Positions 38,901-46,101 of a stretch of 55,739 nt of DNA are shown here, piece by piece; position 1 is the first letter of the stretch; every line of letters starts with the position of its first letter. The notes beneath the pieces are model-generated. The model was not told the origin of the DNA. It worked only from the letters and a program-made list of their open reading frames with translations, and searched no databases. Origin of the DNA: a virus; IMG/VR virus record IMGVR_UViG_3300028103_000021, positions 1 through 55,739 of that record; one strand, 5' to 3'. The translations under genes were made by a program, and so were the position numbers.

Positions 38901-41900
38901 TTTTATTCTCAATCTTTTAGTTAAATCTGGCAAAATTGTAGCAGGAACAACGAGATCTGAAACTACTAATGATTGAGTTGTTAAAATAGCAGAAGCTGAT
39001 GAAGATGAACCTTGTATAATTAGTGTTTCATTGCTTGTGCCATCTGAATCTACATAATAAATACCATAATGCATAGTCGGCACTTGGCCAGTAGTGCTTG
39101 AAAGTGCATATAAATTTAATTCCCAAACACCAGAAGTTATAACTGTTGAAGTTAAAGCGCCAACTTGAGTCGTAAATGTTCCAACCAAATAATTATTTGC
39201 TATATTTAAACTACCAGTTGTAATTGTGGTTTGTGTTCCGGCATTTACACTCGTTAATAATTCTCCAGTTTGCGGATATGATCCACCGGTAGTATCAAAA
39301 AATAAAACTAAACCGCCACTAACACCGGCGTTTCCTTGAAAACCTTGATTACCCTGTAATCCTTGACTTCCTTGTAAACCTTGGTTGCCTTGATTGCCCT
39401 GTGATCCTTGAGTACCTTGAAAACCTTGGTTACCTTGGAATCCTTGATATCCAGAATCGCCCTTATCTCCAGTTCTTGCAAAAGTAAGTAATACTTCATC
39501 ATCATTAGAAAATGTTCCGCTTCCAGATAAATAAGAAATTGTAACATCAAAAAAACTAGGTTCTTCTTCTGAGGAATTGCTTATAGTATAAAGTGCAAAT
39601 ACTGTAGAGTCATTTTTCTTAGATAATTTAAAATGACCTTTTATAGTGCTTGTTGAAGCAGAGATTGTATTTAAGAATAGCGAAAGATCTATGTTTGCAT
39701 TATTTGGATTATCATCAATTATAACATGCGTAGCTGATGCAAGAGAAGCGTTATTAAATCTTATATAATTGTCACCTGGGTCGTTGATTGAGTAATTATT
39801 TGTGTCTATTTTATATTCAACTGTTACGCCACCAAAGCTACCAGTTGATCCCTGATATCCTTGGCCACCTTGATTTCCTTGAAAACCTTGTTCACCTTGT
39901 GAACCTTGTTCCCCTTGGAAACCCTGACTACCTTGATCACCTTGTGATCCCTGTTCCCCTTGAAAACCTTGGTTACCTTGATCACCCTGTGACCCTTGTT
40001 CTCCTTGGAAACCTTGGTTACCTTGGTCACCTTGTGACCCTTGTTCGCCTTGAAAACCTTGGTTACCTTGGTCACCTTGTGATCCCTGTTCCCCTTGGAA
40101 ACCTTGGTTACCTTGATCACCCTGTGACCCTTGTTCACCTTGGAAACCCTGATTACCTTGATCACCTTGTGATCCCTGTTCCCCTTGGAAACCCTGATCA
40201 CCCTGTGACCCTTGTTCTCCTTGGAAACCTTGGTCACCTTGTGATCCTTGTTCCCCTTGGAAACCTTGATTGCCTTGATCACCCTGTGAACCTTGTTCCC
40301 CTTGGAAACCCTGATCACCTTGTGATCCTTGTTCTCCTTGAAAACCCTGATCACCTTGTGATCCTTGTTCCCCTTGAAAACCTTGATTACCCTGTGATCC
40401 TTGTTCTCCTTGAAAACCCTGCTCGCCTTGTAATCCTTGATTTCCTAATAAACCTTGATTCCCTTGAAATCCTTGATTACCTTGATTTCCTTGGTTACCT
40501 TGAAACCCTTGGTTGCCTTGAAGACCCTGATTACCTTGGTTACCCTGCGACCCTTGAAAACCTTGGTTACCTTGAAATCCTTGTTGTCCTTGAGATCCTT
40601 TAATAGGACCAACATTTTGCCAATAAACAGGACTTGATCCTGTATAAACAACACCGTCACCTATTGCAGCGGAACCATTAGATGGATTTGGACATGCTTG
40701 AGAAGCAGTTCCTTGTGCTGTTGATGTAAGTAGCCACATATCACCAAGTACAGCACCAGAAGTTTCATTATTAAATATATTTTCCCAAGTATCAGATCCC
40801 TGTATGGTAACTCCTGCTCCAGTCTGTCCTTGACTACCTTGAATACCTTGGTTTCCTTGAAATCCTTGATTTCCTTGATAACCTTGTGAACCTTGTATTC
40901 CTTGTGAGCCTTGTATTCCTTGGTTACCTTGAAAACCTTGAAATCCTTGATTGCCTTGTTCTCCTTGAGATCCTTGGTTTCCTTGAGATCCTTGAGATCC
41001 TTGACTACCTTGAGAACCTTGATTCCCTTGAAAACCTTGGCTACCTTGGTTTCCTTGAAAACCCTGTCTACCTTGAAATCCTTGATTACCTTGAAACCCT
41101 TGATTTCCTTGCAACCCTTGAAAACCTTGCGAACCTTGAAAACCTTGATCGCCAACTAAAACAAAAGATACAGAAATTAATTCATTTGCGATTAAAGAAA
41201 ACCCAGCACTAGATTGAACATGAGAAACATTAAAAGAACCATATGTTCCATTAACTGTAGTAGAAGATGTTATTTTAAATACTGTAAACTTTGAAGGATT
41301 TGTTATTGATTGAATAAACAATATTGATTTTGTAGAATTTGTAGAATTGTCAAAAAGACTATATATCTCATGAACTTCATTTCCATTAATATCATAAGCA
41401 CTTAAACTTAATGTTGTTGCAGAAGATATAGTGAGGTTGTTGAATCTTAACTGAGATGGTGTTGGAACACCGGAGATAGAAGTGCTATATATATATTTAA
41501 TTGATGGGGCATTTATACCTTGATAGCCTTGATAGCCAAGCTCGCCTGTTATATTAACATCCCATATACTTGCGCTTCCAGTTCCTGTTACATAATCAAC
41601 ATCTACAGTTATTTCATTTGTTACTGGATTTGTAGAAGTTACTTTTCCTTCTAAAAAATCATCATTATTAGTAATGTCAACTATTCTTACTCTTACGCCA
41701 GCCCTAAATGATAATATATTAGAAATTACTAATGTTTTTAATCCGATTGTTTTTGTTAATGTTGATAAAGATTCAGAAAAACCAAATGAAAAACCCTGAG
41801 AACCTTGAACACCTATAATTCCTTGTTCGCCTTGAAACCCTTGATTTCCTTGATTTCCTTGCGAACCCTGTGAACCCTGCGTTCCTTGATTTCCTTGAAA

Positions 41901-42029
41901 ACCTTGTGAACCAGTAATTACGCCTGGAACAAAATTAGTTCCATCGAACTTAATTACTTGTCCAGAAGCGGGAACTCCTACAAAATCATCTTGATCTTGT
42001 ATTCTCGATGGTTTTTTGCTGAAATGCAT
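35952..42029 (-). CDS. Giant collagen-like fibre protein (2025 residues)
   Basis: The ATG at 42029 follows GGAATAAACA. Seven Gly-x-Gln-Gly collagen-like tracts alternate with folded modules. Tracts lie at residues about 40-76, 293-403, 476-730, 856-903, 1076-1226, 1280-1333 and 1491-1686. Modules: a phage fibre beta unit (80-165), another (170-290), a Cys-containing one (404-475), a beta module (730-850), a jelly-roll-like one (904-1070), a CBM5/12-like module (1228-1280), and a C1q/TNF-like jelly roll (1333-1490, 'LNAGDYLELAWQATNTDVSL'). The last 340 residues form a head with no collagen. The X/Y positions are dominated by Phe, Asn, Glu, Ser, Asp and Gln. It should assemble as a very long trimeric rod. 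Confidence 0.88.
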   Translation of the reverse strand: MHFSKKPSRIQDQDDFVGVPASGQVIKFDGTNFVPGVITGSQGFQGNQGTQGSQGSQGNQGNQGFQGEQGIIGVQGSQGFSFGFSESLSTLTKTIGLKTLVISNILSFRAGVRVRIVDITNNDDFLEGKVTSTNPVTNEITVDVDYVTGTGSASIWDVNITGELGYQGYQGINAPSIKYIYSTSISGVPTPSQLRFNNLTISSATTLSLSAYDINGNEVHEIYSLFDNSTNSTKSILFIQSITNPSKFTVFKITSSTTVNGTYGSFNVSHVQSSAGFSLIANELISVSFVLVGDQGFQGSQGFQGLQGNQGFQGNQGFQGRQGFQGNQGSQGFQGNQGSQGSQGSQGSQGNQGSQGEQGNQGFQGFQGNQGIQGSQGIQGSQGYQGNQGFQGNQGIQGSQGQTGAGVTIQGSDTWENIFNNETSGAVLGDMWLLTSTAQGTASQACPNPSNGSAAIGDGVVYTGSSPVYWQNVGPIKGSQGQQGFQGNQGFQGSQGNQGNQGLQGNQGFQGNQGNQGNQGFQGNQGLLGNQGLQGEQGFQGEQGSQGNQGFQGEQGSQGDQGFQGEQGSQGDQGFQGEQGSQGDQGNQGFQGEQGSQGDQGFQGEQGSQGDQGFQGEQGSQGDQGNQGFQGEQGSQGDQGNQGFQGEQGSQGDQGNQGFQGEQGSQGDQGNQGFQGEQGSQGDQGNQGFQGEQGSQGDQGSQGFQGEQGSQGEQGFQGNQGGQGYQGSTGSFGGVTVEYKIDTNNYSINDPGDNYIRFNNASLASATHVIIDDNPNNANIDLSLFLNTISASTSTIKGHFKLSKKNDSTVFALYTISNSSEEEPSFFDVTISYLSGSGTFSNDDEVLLTFARTGDKGDSGYQGFQGNQGFQGTQGSQGNQGNQGLQGSQGLQGNQGFQGNAGVSGGLVLFFDTTGGSYPQTGELLTSVNAGTQTTITTGSLNIANNYLVGTFTTQVGALTSTVITSGVWELNLYALSSTTGQVPTMHYGIYYVDSDGTSNETLIIQGSSSSASAILTTQSLVVSDLVVPATILPDLTKRLRIKIYVNIRQNNSSATFEFRDNTQTHIHTTLVSNPATGPQGYQGLQGQQGSQGHQGNQGFQGIQGSQGSQGNQGFQGQQGSQGNQGNQGFQGEQGSQGDQGNQGFQGEQGSQGDQGNQGFQGEQGSQGDQGNQGFQGEQGSQGDQGNQGFQGEQGSQGDQGSQGFQGEQGSQGDQGNQGFQGSQGPEIFDYLGSYNNGVTYSVGQAVTYDGSLYVMTVYIGAAGYIPPSYPSNWQLVLSKGDQGSQGFQGNQGSGYQGSQGSQGSVGLQGYQGASITGPQGSQGSQGTTGATGAGGALGYWGSFWSTQDQFITTANTEYLITYNNSDADNNGVSVVSNSRITFAYSGVYSIIFSVQLVNANVQIQDASIWLKKNGSNVSDTDSKWSVVESHGGTDGHAIGTVNFVLKLNAGDYLELAWQATNTDVSLQYVAAASPAPAIPSIILTATQVLYTQVGPQGYQGNQGNNGSQGYQGLTGPQGNQGYQGNTGSQGNQGNNGVQGSQGYQGNTGSTGSQGNQGYQGNTGSQGYQGYQGATGSQGNQGATGPQGSQGSIGSQGNQGATGSQGSQGSTGSQGNQGATGSQGSQGFQGNQGIQGLRGFQGYQGFQGVQGSQGFQGSQGDQGSQGDQGYQGDQGSQGDQGSNSSPGGSQYYFQYNDGAGSFAGAVGLEYQATSGIDTGAYATSASQTPLGIFGANSQTANLLDFRNSTGATTYSYFDYTGRFVSNLANNASDGGGQIYLDGSGGNRIDFGANGYAAPSFNTRSSGTKIVLWPEVSSTTVDYALGIEMNTLWFSIPTTTNYFKWYAGTTNIATLEANGSFSINGFISAGANATTRSLTGSAFALSSGAFSSAGDAQSRTVTLRCSTTNGTQTVMTSDGSAQDTYNHLSLPNDTTYAFSALIVARRTDANDESAGWKIEGVIDRNATAGTTALVGSIIITTIGGDSSWSVDAVADTAYGSLKILVTGEASKTIRWVAKVDTVEVTG
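38468..38602 (-). repeat. Three identical tandem 45-bp copies in the collagen tract
   Basis: The 45-base unit (15 residues, five Gly-x-y triplets) occurs three times head to tail with no base change (38468-38512, 38513-38557, 38558-38602), and flanking units differ by a few bases. It encodes the GNQGFQGEQGSQGDQ period. Identity at synonymous sites points to very recent duplication. Confidence 0.92.
39860..40600 (-). repeat. Large imperfect collagen-type repeat block
   Basis: This region encodes many 12- or 15-residue Gly-x-Gln periods (GFQGEQGSQGDQ and variants). The units differ mostly at silent sites, in contrast to the identical copies at 38468-38602, so it represents older expansions. 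Confidence 0.85.
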
Positions 42030-42032
42030 TGT

Positions 42033-42596
42033 TTATTCCAAGTATTTTGGAGTTATTCCTGTAGTGCATCCATCTATATATGATACACCACAAAAATCTG
42101 CTAATTGATTTGCAATCTGATTAGTATTTTGCATCAAATCTGAATAATTTATAGTTATTTTTTTACCATTAAAAGAATTGAATATATTTTGACAAATTTC
42201 ATGCTGTTTTTCTATGGTATCTGGATTAGCTTGTCTACCAAGTAAAGAAACATATTCTTGATAAGATTTTTCTATATTTCTCATAGACCATATTAAACCA
42301 ATGTTTAAATCACAATCATTAATTAATTTTGCAAAAACACCTTTTCTTAAAAGATCAAAAGATCTTATTCCCATTTTATTAAAAACGCAGCTTTCTTTTT
42401 TTAATTTCCAATATGTAGATGTATTTAATGAAATATAATTTGAAAATTTATCATTAAAACTACCAGTTGGATACCACAATGCATTATCAGATTGTGGACT
42501 TTTTTCAGACATACTTATGCCCAAAGAACTAATTATTTTTGATATAACGCTAGTTCCAGATCTATATGTTCCTAAAACTATATAACAATCGTTCAT
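42033..42596 (-). CDS. Sulfotransferase-like protein
   Basis: This 187-residue protein has the N-terminal phosphosulfate-binding loop of sulfotransferases: 'VLGTYRSGTSVISKIISSLG' (G9-x-x-R12-S-G-T15-S). Later it has 'IGLIWSMRNIEKSYQEYVSL', the R-N/D-P-x-x-x-x-x-S-x-type second motif region (MRN followed by S), and 'KKITINYSDLMQNTNQIANQ', the typical C-terminal segment. It probably transfers sulfate from PAPS to a hydroxyl of a sugar or protein. Its start overlaps the glycosyltransferase stop (ATGA) and it ends 3 bases before the giant collagen fibre gene, so the fibre or its sugars are an obvious substrate. A short kinase-like alternative is possible. Confidence 0.72.
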   Translation of the reverse strand: MNDCYIVLGTYRSGTSVISKIISSLGISMSEKSPQSDNALWYPTGSFNDKFSNYISLNTSTYWKLKKESCVFNKMGIRSFDLLRKGVFAKLINDCDLNIGLIWSMRNIEKSYQEYVSLLGRQANPDTIEKQHEICQNIFNSFNGKKITINYSDLMQNTNQIANQLADFCGVSYIDGCTTGITPKYLE

Positions 42597-43519
42597 TCTA
42601 AATCCTCATTTCTATCATTAAAAAATTTATTAATATCTTTTAGTAAATTACTATTTCCGACATATCTATATATACCCTGTTCTATAGCAAGATCTTTTTG
42701 CAATGAAAAATCATTATTATCTAATAAATCAAATCTAGATGCATATTGTCTATCTATTTTATTTCCATGATTAAGATGAAAAACCGGCTGATCTATATAA
42801 TCAATATCAATATTGTTTTTGGGCAAAGTTAATAAATCGTCAATAAAGTTGTTTTTAAATTTTTTATACTTTATAAATGGTATACTTTTTGTTTCTTCTA
42901 AATCTAACCACTTGATTATATTTATTGTGTCTCCTCCGCCAACTATGCATTTATCATATAGAGGGTTATTTAATAATGTTTCTTTTTTGGTTATCCAAGC
43001 TATACCTGGATTTCCATAAACAAAGTCTTCTGAAAATAGCGTTTTTTTATAACCATCTTTTCCGCCAGAAACAACGACTTGTTTTGAAATAGAATCGTGT
43101 TTAAATGTATAAAATCCATTGTATTTAGTATGATTTCTAGGTAAATAATGAACAGAAGAGAACGGTTGAATAAATAAGTTTTCTTTATTATCAATTTTTT
43201 GTTTTGCTTGTTCTATCCAGTCTTCTTCTGAAAAAAGAATATCTCCATCAATAAAAGAAACATATTTTATATCATCCGTTAATTTTTGACAAACATAATT
43301 AATAACCCTTTCCTTCTGCCATAATAACTGATCTGTTTGAAATTTTATAGTTCCTGGAAATGGCAAATCAAAACTACCATTTGTAGAAATTTCTATCGGT
43401 ATAATTATAGCATTATATTTTGATAGATTATTATGACATATATAAAAATTATTTAATAAGGATTTTCTTTTATAATGATTCCAATAATACATTATTATTG
43501 CAACATCATTATTTATCAT
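42593..43519 (-). CDS. GT-A type glycosyltransferase
   Basis: This 308-residue protein begins with a Rossmann-like segment ('DVAIIMYYWNHYKRKSLLNN') and has 'LLWQKERVINYVCQKL' followed by the DxD motif in 'YVSFIDGDILFSEEDW' (D91, D93). Residues about 170-197 ('GNPGIAWITKKETLLNNPLY' then DKCIVGGGD) resemble the GalT-C region of GT7/GT27-like transferases that receives the acceptor (GGGD being an acidic metal or acceptor site). It overlaps the preceding and following genes by ATGA. It should transfer a sugar from a nucleotide sugar, and virion protein is the probable acceptor. The specificity cannot be read. Confidence 0.8.
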   Translation of the reverse strand: MINNDVAIIMYYWNHYKRKSLLNNFYICHNNLSKYNAIIIPIEISTNGSFDLPFPGTIKFQTDQLLWQKERVINYVCQKLTDDIKYVSFIDGDILFSEEDWIEQAKQKIDNKENLFIQPFSSVHYLPRNHTKYNGFYTFKHDSISKQVVVSGGKDGYKKTLFSEDFVYGNPGIAWITKKETLLNNPLYDKCIVGGGDTINIIKWLDLEETKSIPFIKYKKFKNNFIDDLLTLPKNNIDIDYIDQPVFHLNHGNKIDRQYASRFDLLDNNDFSLQKDLAIEQGIYRYVGNSNLLKDINKFFNDRNEDLE

Positions 43520-44517
43520 ACTTTAACCTTTATATTTGAAGTGTAGTTTTGTAATGATATATTCATAACTTGAGCTTCTTGCAAAGAAATACTTCTGTTA
43601 AGAAACACGCTAAAAGGGAAATAAGCTAAGTATCTTGTTTTAATTGAATTTTCTATGTCTTGATGAGTTGAGTATACAACCGCATAATTTTCATTGTCTG
43701 GAATAAAGTTATCATCAACAAAAGTAACTCTATCCTCAAGACCAAATCTTTGTAACCAAATTTTATTATCTATAAAATCAATTTTATTTTTTGGTTTATA
43801 AGAAATAACTTTACATCCAGCTTGTGCTAATATTAACAAATCTGCTGCGGAAGAACCAATGTATATAATATTATTATTAACTATCAAACTGGCTAAATCT
43901 ATATAGTCATTATTAAAACTTCTATTTGGAACACCGTCAGGAAACACTATTGGAAATTCTAAAAATTGATGTTCAAGTTTTATATTATCTGTTGCTAAAT
44001 TAACTTTCGGCCAAAAACAAACAGTATTACAAAATTTTAAAAATTGATTTAATGTTTGAATTATTGAATTTCTATCATGTACTTTTTTAATAAACTTTTT
44101 TAAATGCCTTGAAGAGATTAAAAATGGGCCGGTCGTAGTTTCTTCTATATATGAAGTAGTTGAGTATTCTGATGATTTACTTTCTGGCATTGGACCATTA
44201 CATATTTTTAAAACAGCCAAATCAACTTGATATCTAAGCAACGGTTTCCAAGTTGATAAATTGTTATAAACATGCGGAGATAGCTTTTGAGAATTTTCTA
44301 CAAAAATAAAGTATTCGTAAGAATCTAGCAAAGATGCTTGCTCTAAAAAACTATAAAAATATGAATTTCTATTTTCTTTTTCAAGAGATACAACTTTTCC
44401 GACAAAATCTGTATAATTTACATTGCTTGGAAATAATTTATTTTGAAAGCAAACTAAATTTGTTAAGGGTTTTGTTCCAACTCTAAATTCTGTTGATCTA
44501 GCATTACATACTGCCAT
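43516..44517 (-). CDS. Probable two-domain glycan-modifying protein (GT-like and FkbM-like)
   Basis: This 333-residue protein starts after the capsid terminator with a strong TAGGAGGAAAACATG site. Residues about 1-190 resemble a GT-A fold with 'YEYFIFVENSQKLSPHVYNN' and 'VDLAVLKICNGPMPES', with no clear DxD. Residues about 210-270 ('NNIIYIGSSAADLLILAQAG' then CKVISYKPKNK) match the nucleotide-binding region of FkbM-type methyltransferases (I-G-x-x-x-x-D...A-x-G-x-x-V...P) in a degenerate form. The GT half lacks an obvious DxD and the methyltransferase half lacks a clear motif beyond I, so its catalytic state is uncertain. It is the first gene of the sugar cassette. Confidence 0.45.
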   Translation of the reverse strand: MAVCNARSTEFRVGTKPLTNLVCFQNKLFPSNVNYTDFVGKVVSLEKENRNSYFYSFLEQASLLDSYEYFIFVENSQKLSPHVYNNLSTWKPLLRYQVDLAVLKICNGPMPESKSSEYSTTSYIEETTTGPFLISSRHLKKFIKKVHDRNSIIQTLNQFLKFCNTVCFWPKVNLATDNIKLEHQFLEFPIVFPDGVPNRSFNNDYIDLASLIVNNNIIYIGSSAADLLILAQAGCKVISYKPKNKIDFIDNKIWLQRFGLEDRVTFVDDNFIPDNENYAVVYSTHQDIENSIKTRYLAYFPFSVFLNRSISLQEAQVMNISLQNYTSNIKVKV

Positions 44518-44536
44518 GTTTTCCTCCTAAAAATAT

Positions 44537-44562
44537 ATTATAGGAAGAAATCGGGAATGCAA
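44537..44562 (-). promoter_or_regulatory. Candidate promoter of the glycan-fibre cassette
   Basis: Downstream of the capsid terminator the minus strand reads TTGCAT, a 14-base gap and TATAAT, followed by the strong ribosome site of the 333-residue gene. The spacing is short for a sigma-70 promoter, so this may belong to the phage sigma factor instead. The call is weak. Confidence 0.25.
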
Positions 44563-44570
44563 TAAAAAAA

Positions 44571-44590
44571 GGCAGAGCTTTCGCCCTGCC
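44571..44590 (-). terminator. Rho-independent terminator after the major capsid gene
   Basis: On the minus strand GGCAGGGC pairs with GCTCTGCC (8 bp, one G-U) around GAAA, followed by TTTTTTTATT. It closes the head gene transcript at the capsid gene and separates it from the glycan-fibre cassette. The opposite strand also has a run of T after the stem, so it may work both ways. Confidence 0.9.
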
Positions 44591-44614
44591 CTTTTTATTT
44601 TTATATAGGTCTTA

Positions 44615-45604
44615 TTAGAAACCGCCCAAGAGTACACGGCGGTTATCGAGAACAGCGAAACCGTGTTCACCAAAACCGTACATACCCATCCTACGCTGAC
44701 GATGGAAAGTAGGATCTTCAAAGATCTCGATTTCCTGACGAACAGGCATAACGAAGCTGTCACGCTTCTCAAGGTCAAGACCAACGACCAACTCGCTCTT
44801 GCCAGACAGAGAGCCAGACAAGGTAGAGGTGTAGTAAAGCTGGTATTCCTGACCAACACCAAGTTCATCAATCTCATGAAGATTTACGCCGAAAACCTGA
44901 GATAAACCACCTTCCTGAGAAACAAAAATTTCTCGGCGGGTGAAGTCATCAACTTCGTTAATATCCCAAGTGCGAATATCTTCCATAGCTTCTGGAGATA
45001 CATACAGATCGGTAAGCTTTCCACGATTAATGGAAGTGCTGTTACCACCAGCATTCCTACGCATCACGGTCTTCATCAAGGCAATAAGCCTCTTGCTGAA
45101 GTAACCAGCGGTAGCAACGCTGTCAGTCACAAGAAGGTTCCTACCTTTACCAGCAGCGATGATTACATGCCAACCATCATTATTGTTCTTGCGGGTAAAA
45201 GAAGCTTCAAGGGTCTGCATTGCACGACCAACAATATCCCAACGAGCATCACGAAGATACTTAAGGGAGAAGTCGATGGAAGCACCAACTTCATAGGTCT
45301 GTACAGTCAGATAATCGCCTTCAACATGGCGTTCTGGAATACGACCTTGGGAAGGAATGGTGTAAGCGATGAAGTCCTTCTCAGAACCTGGAGACAGGAA
45401 ATCGAGAGGGAATTCAACAGCAGTACCTGGCTGGAAAACAACCTGTTCAAAGATGTTTCCAAGAATATCGCCCTTCAAAACGCCTTGGCGCAAAGGAAGG
45501 GTAAGAGCCTTGGCAAGTTCCTTCTGAGCAGCTACAGCAACTTCATAATTGTTGCTACCAGCCTGTTCAGCAAGTTTAACCATTTCTGGAGTTGGGGTCT
45601 TCAT
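44615..45604 (-). CDS. Major capsid protein, HK97 fold
   Basis: This 329-residue protein shows the typical layout: a short N-terminal helical part, then an E-loop-like hairpin ('AYTIPSQGRIPERHVEGDYL'), the P-domain spine helix ('DIVGRAMQTLEASFTRKNNN'), and an A-domain with 'GKLTDLYVSPEAMEDIRTWD', then 'IFEDPTFHRQRRMGMYGFGE' near the end. The last segment is the conserved capsid C-terminus 'HGFAVLDNRRVLLGGF'. It follows the protease-scaffold and decoration genes. Base composition is clearly higher in GC than in the surrounding genes, with many C- and G-ending codons, consistent with high expression. A strong ribosome site (AGAGGAGAAAC) precedes the ATG. Confidence 0.9.
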   Translation of the reverse strand: MKTPTPEMVKLAEQAGSNNYEVAVAAQKELAKALTLPLRQGVLKGDILGNIFEQVVFQPGTAVEFPLDFLSPGSEKDFIAYTIPSQGRIPERHVEGDYLTVQTYEVGASIDFSLKYLRDARWDIVGRAMQTLEASFTRKNNNDGWHVIIAAGKGRNLLVTDSVATAGYFSKRLIALMKTVMRRNAGGNSTSINRGKLTDLYVSPEAMEDIRTWDINEVDDFTRREIFVSQEGGLSQVFGVNLHEIDELGVGQEYQLYYTSTLSGSLSGKSELVVGLDLEKRDSFVMPVRQEIEIFEDPTFHRQRRMGMYGFGEHGFAVLDNRRVLLGGF

Positions 45605-45625
45605 GGTATTAGTTTCTCCTCTTTA

Positions 45626-46087
45626 TTATACGATTGGAAGGTCAATGAATACTTTTGCATACCCATCAGAATCAACTCCACCAAGGAATTGACCGACCTT
45701 TGGAGTTCCAGAGGTCTGAGTATCGGTTAGCAAACCATTAGCTGCCAAATAAGCGGATTCGCCAGCTGCTGGAGAAACCCCAGAAGCGATCTTATCAGTA
45801 ACAACCCATCCCTTCGTAAGAAGAGGAACTTTTTCGCCAACCAACTGTTCATCTTTGTGCCAGTTGCGATGCTGACGAGTAATGTCGATGGACACTACAT
45901 CTGCCAAGCAAAGACCAGCTGGAACAAGGCCGGAAGGATTAGATGCCCTAGTTACGGTAGCTACATCATCAGCCAAAGCACCGGAACCGGAAACGCCGAA
46001 TACCAATACTTCGCCCTTTTCAATTTCGATATTGCAAAGATTGCTAATATCGGTAACAACAATGTTGCGATCTGGTTTAAGAGCCAT
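45626..46087 (-). CDS. Capsid decoration-type structural protein
   Basis: This 153-residue protein has alternating strands with 'NIEIEKGEVLVFGVSGSGAL', then 'LVPAGLCLADVVSIDITRQH', 'KVPLLTKGWVVTDKIASGVS' and a closing 'VGQFLGGVDSDGYAKVFIDL'. The order (K-G-E/D-V-L, then V-x-x-G-x-V, then G-Q-F-L-G-x-x-D-x-D-G-x-x-x-V-x-I) is that of DUF2190-like small beta proteins that decorate HK97-like capsids. It lies between the protease and the capsid gene, the usual place. AAGGAG precedes the ATG. Confidence 0.75.
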   Translation of the reverse strand: MALKPDRNIVVTDISNLCNIEIEKGEVLVFGVSGSGALADDVATVTRASNPSGLVPAGLCLADVVSIDITRQHRNWHKDEQLVGEKVPLLTKGWVVTDKIASGVSPAAGESAYLAANGLLTDTQTSGTPKVGQFLGGVDSDGYAKVFIDLPIV

Positions 46088-46101
46088 GAGAATGTTTCTC
46101 C

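Noticed and set aside
39824-40354. Lys/Val-rich minus-strand ORFs inside the collagen tracts
   Set aside because: They are the other reading frame of the same repeats.
39788-40603. Long plus-strand ORF opposite the collagen tract
   Set aside because: It mirrors the 3-base-periodic Gly-x-y codons of the minus-strand gene (Leu/Val/Gly-rich pattern), so it is a shadow. The same holds for 38360-38812, 19481-20008 and 18782-19168.
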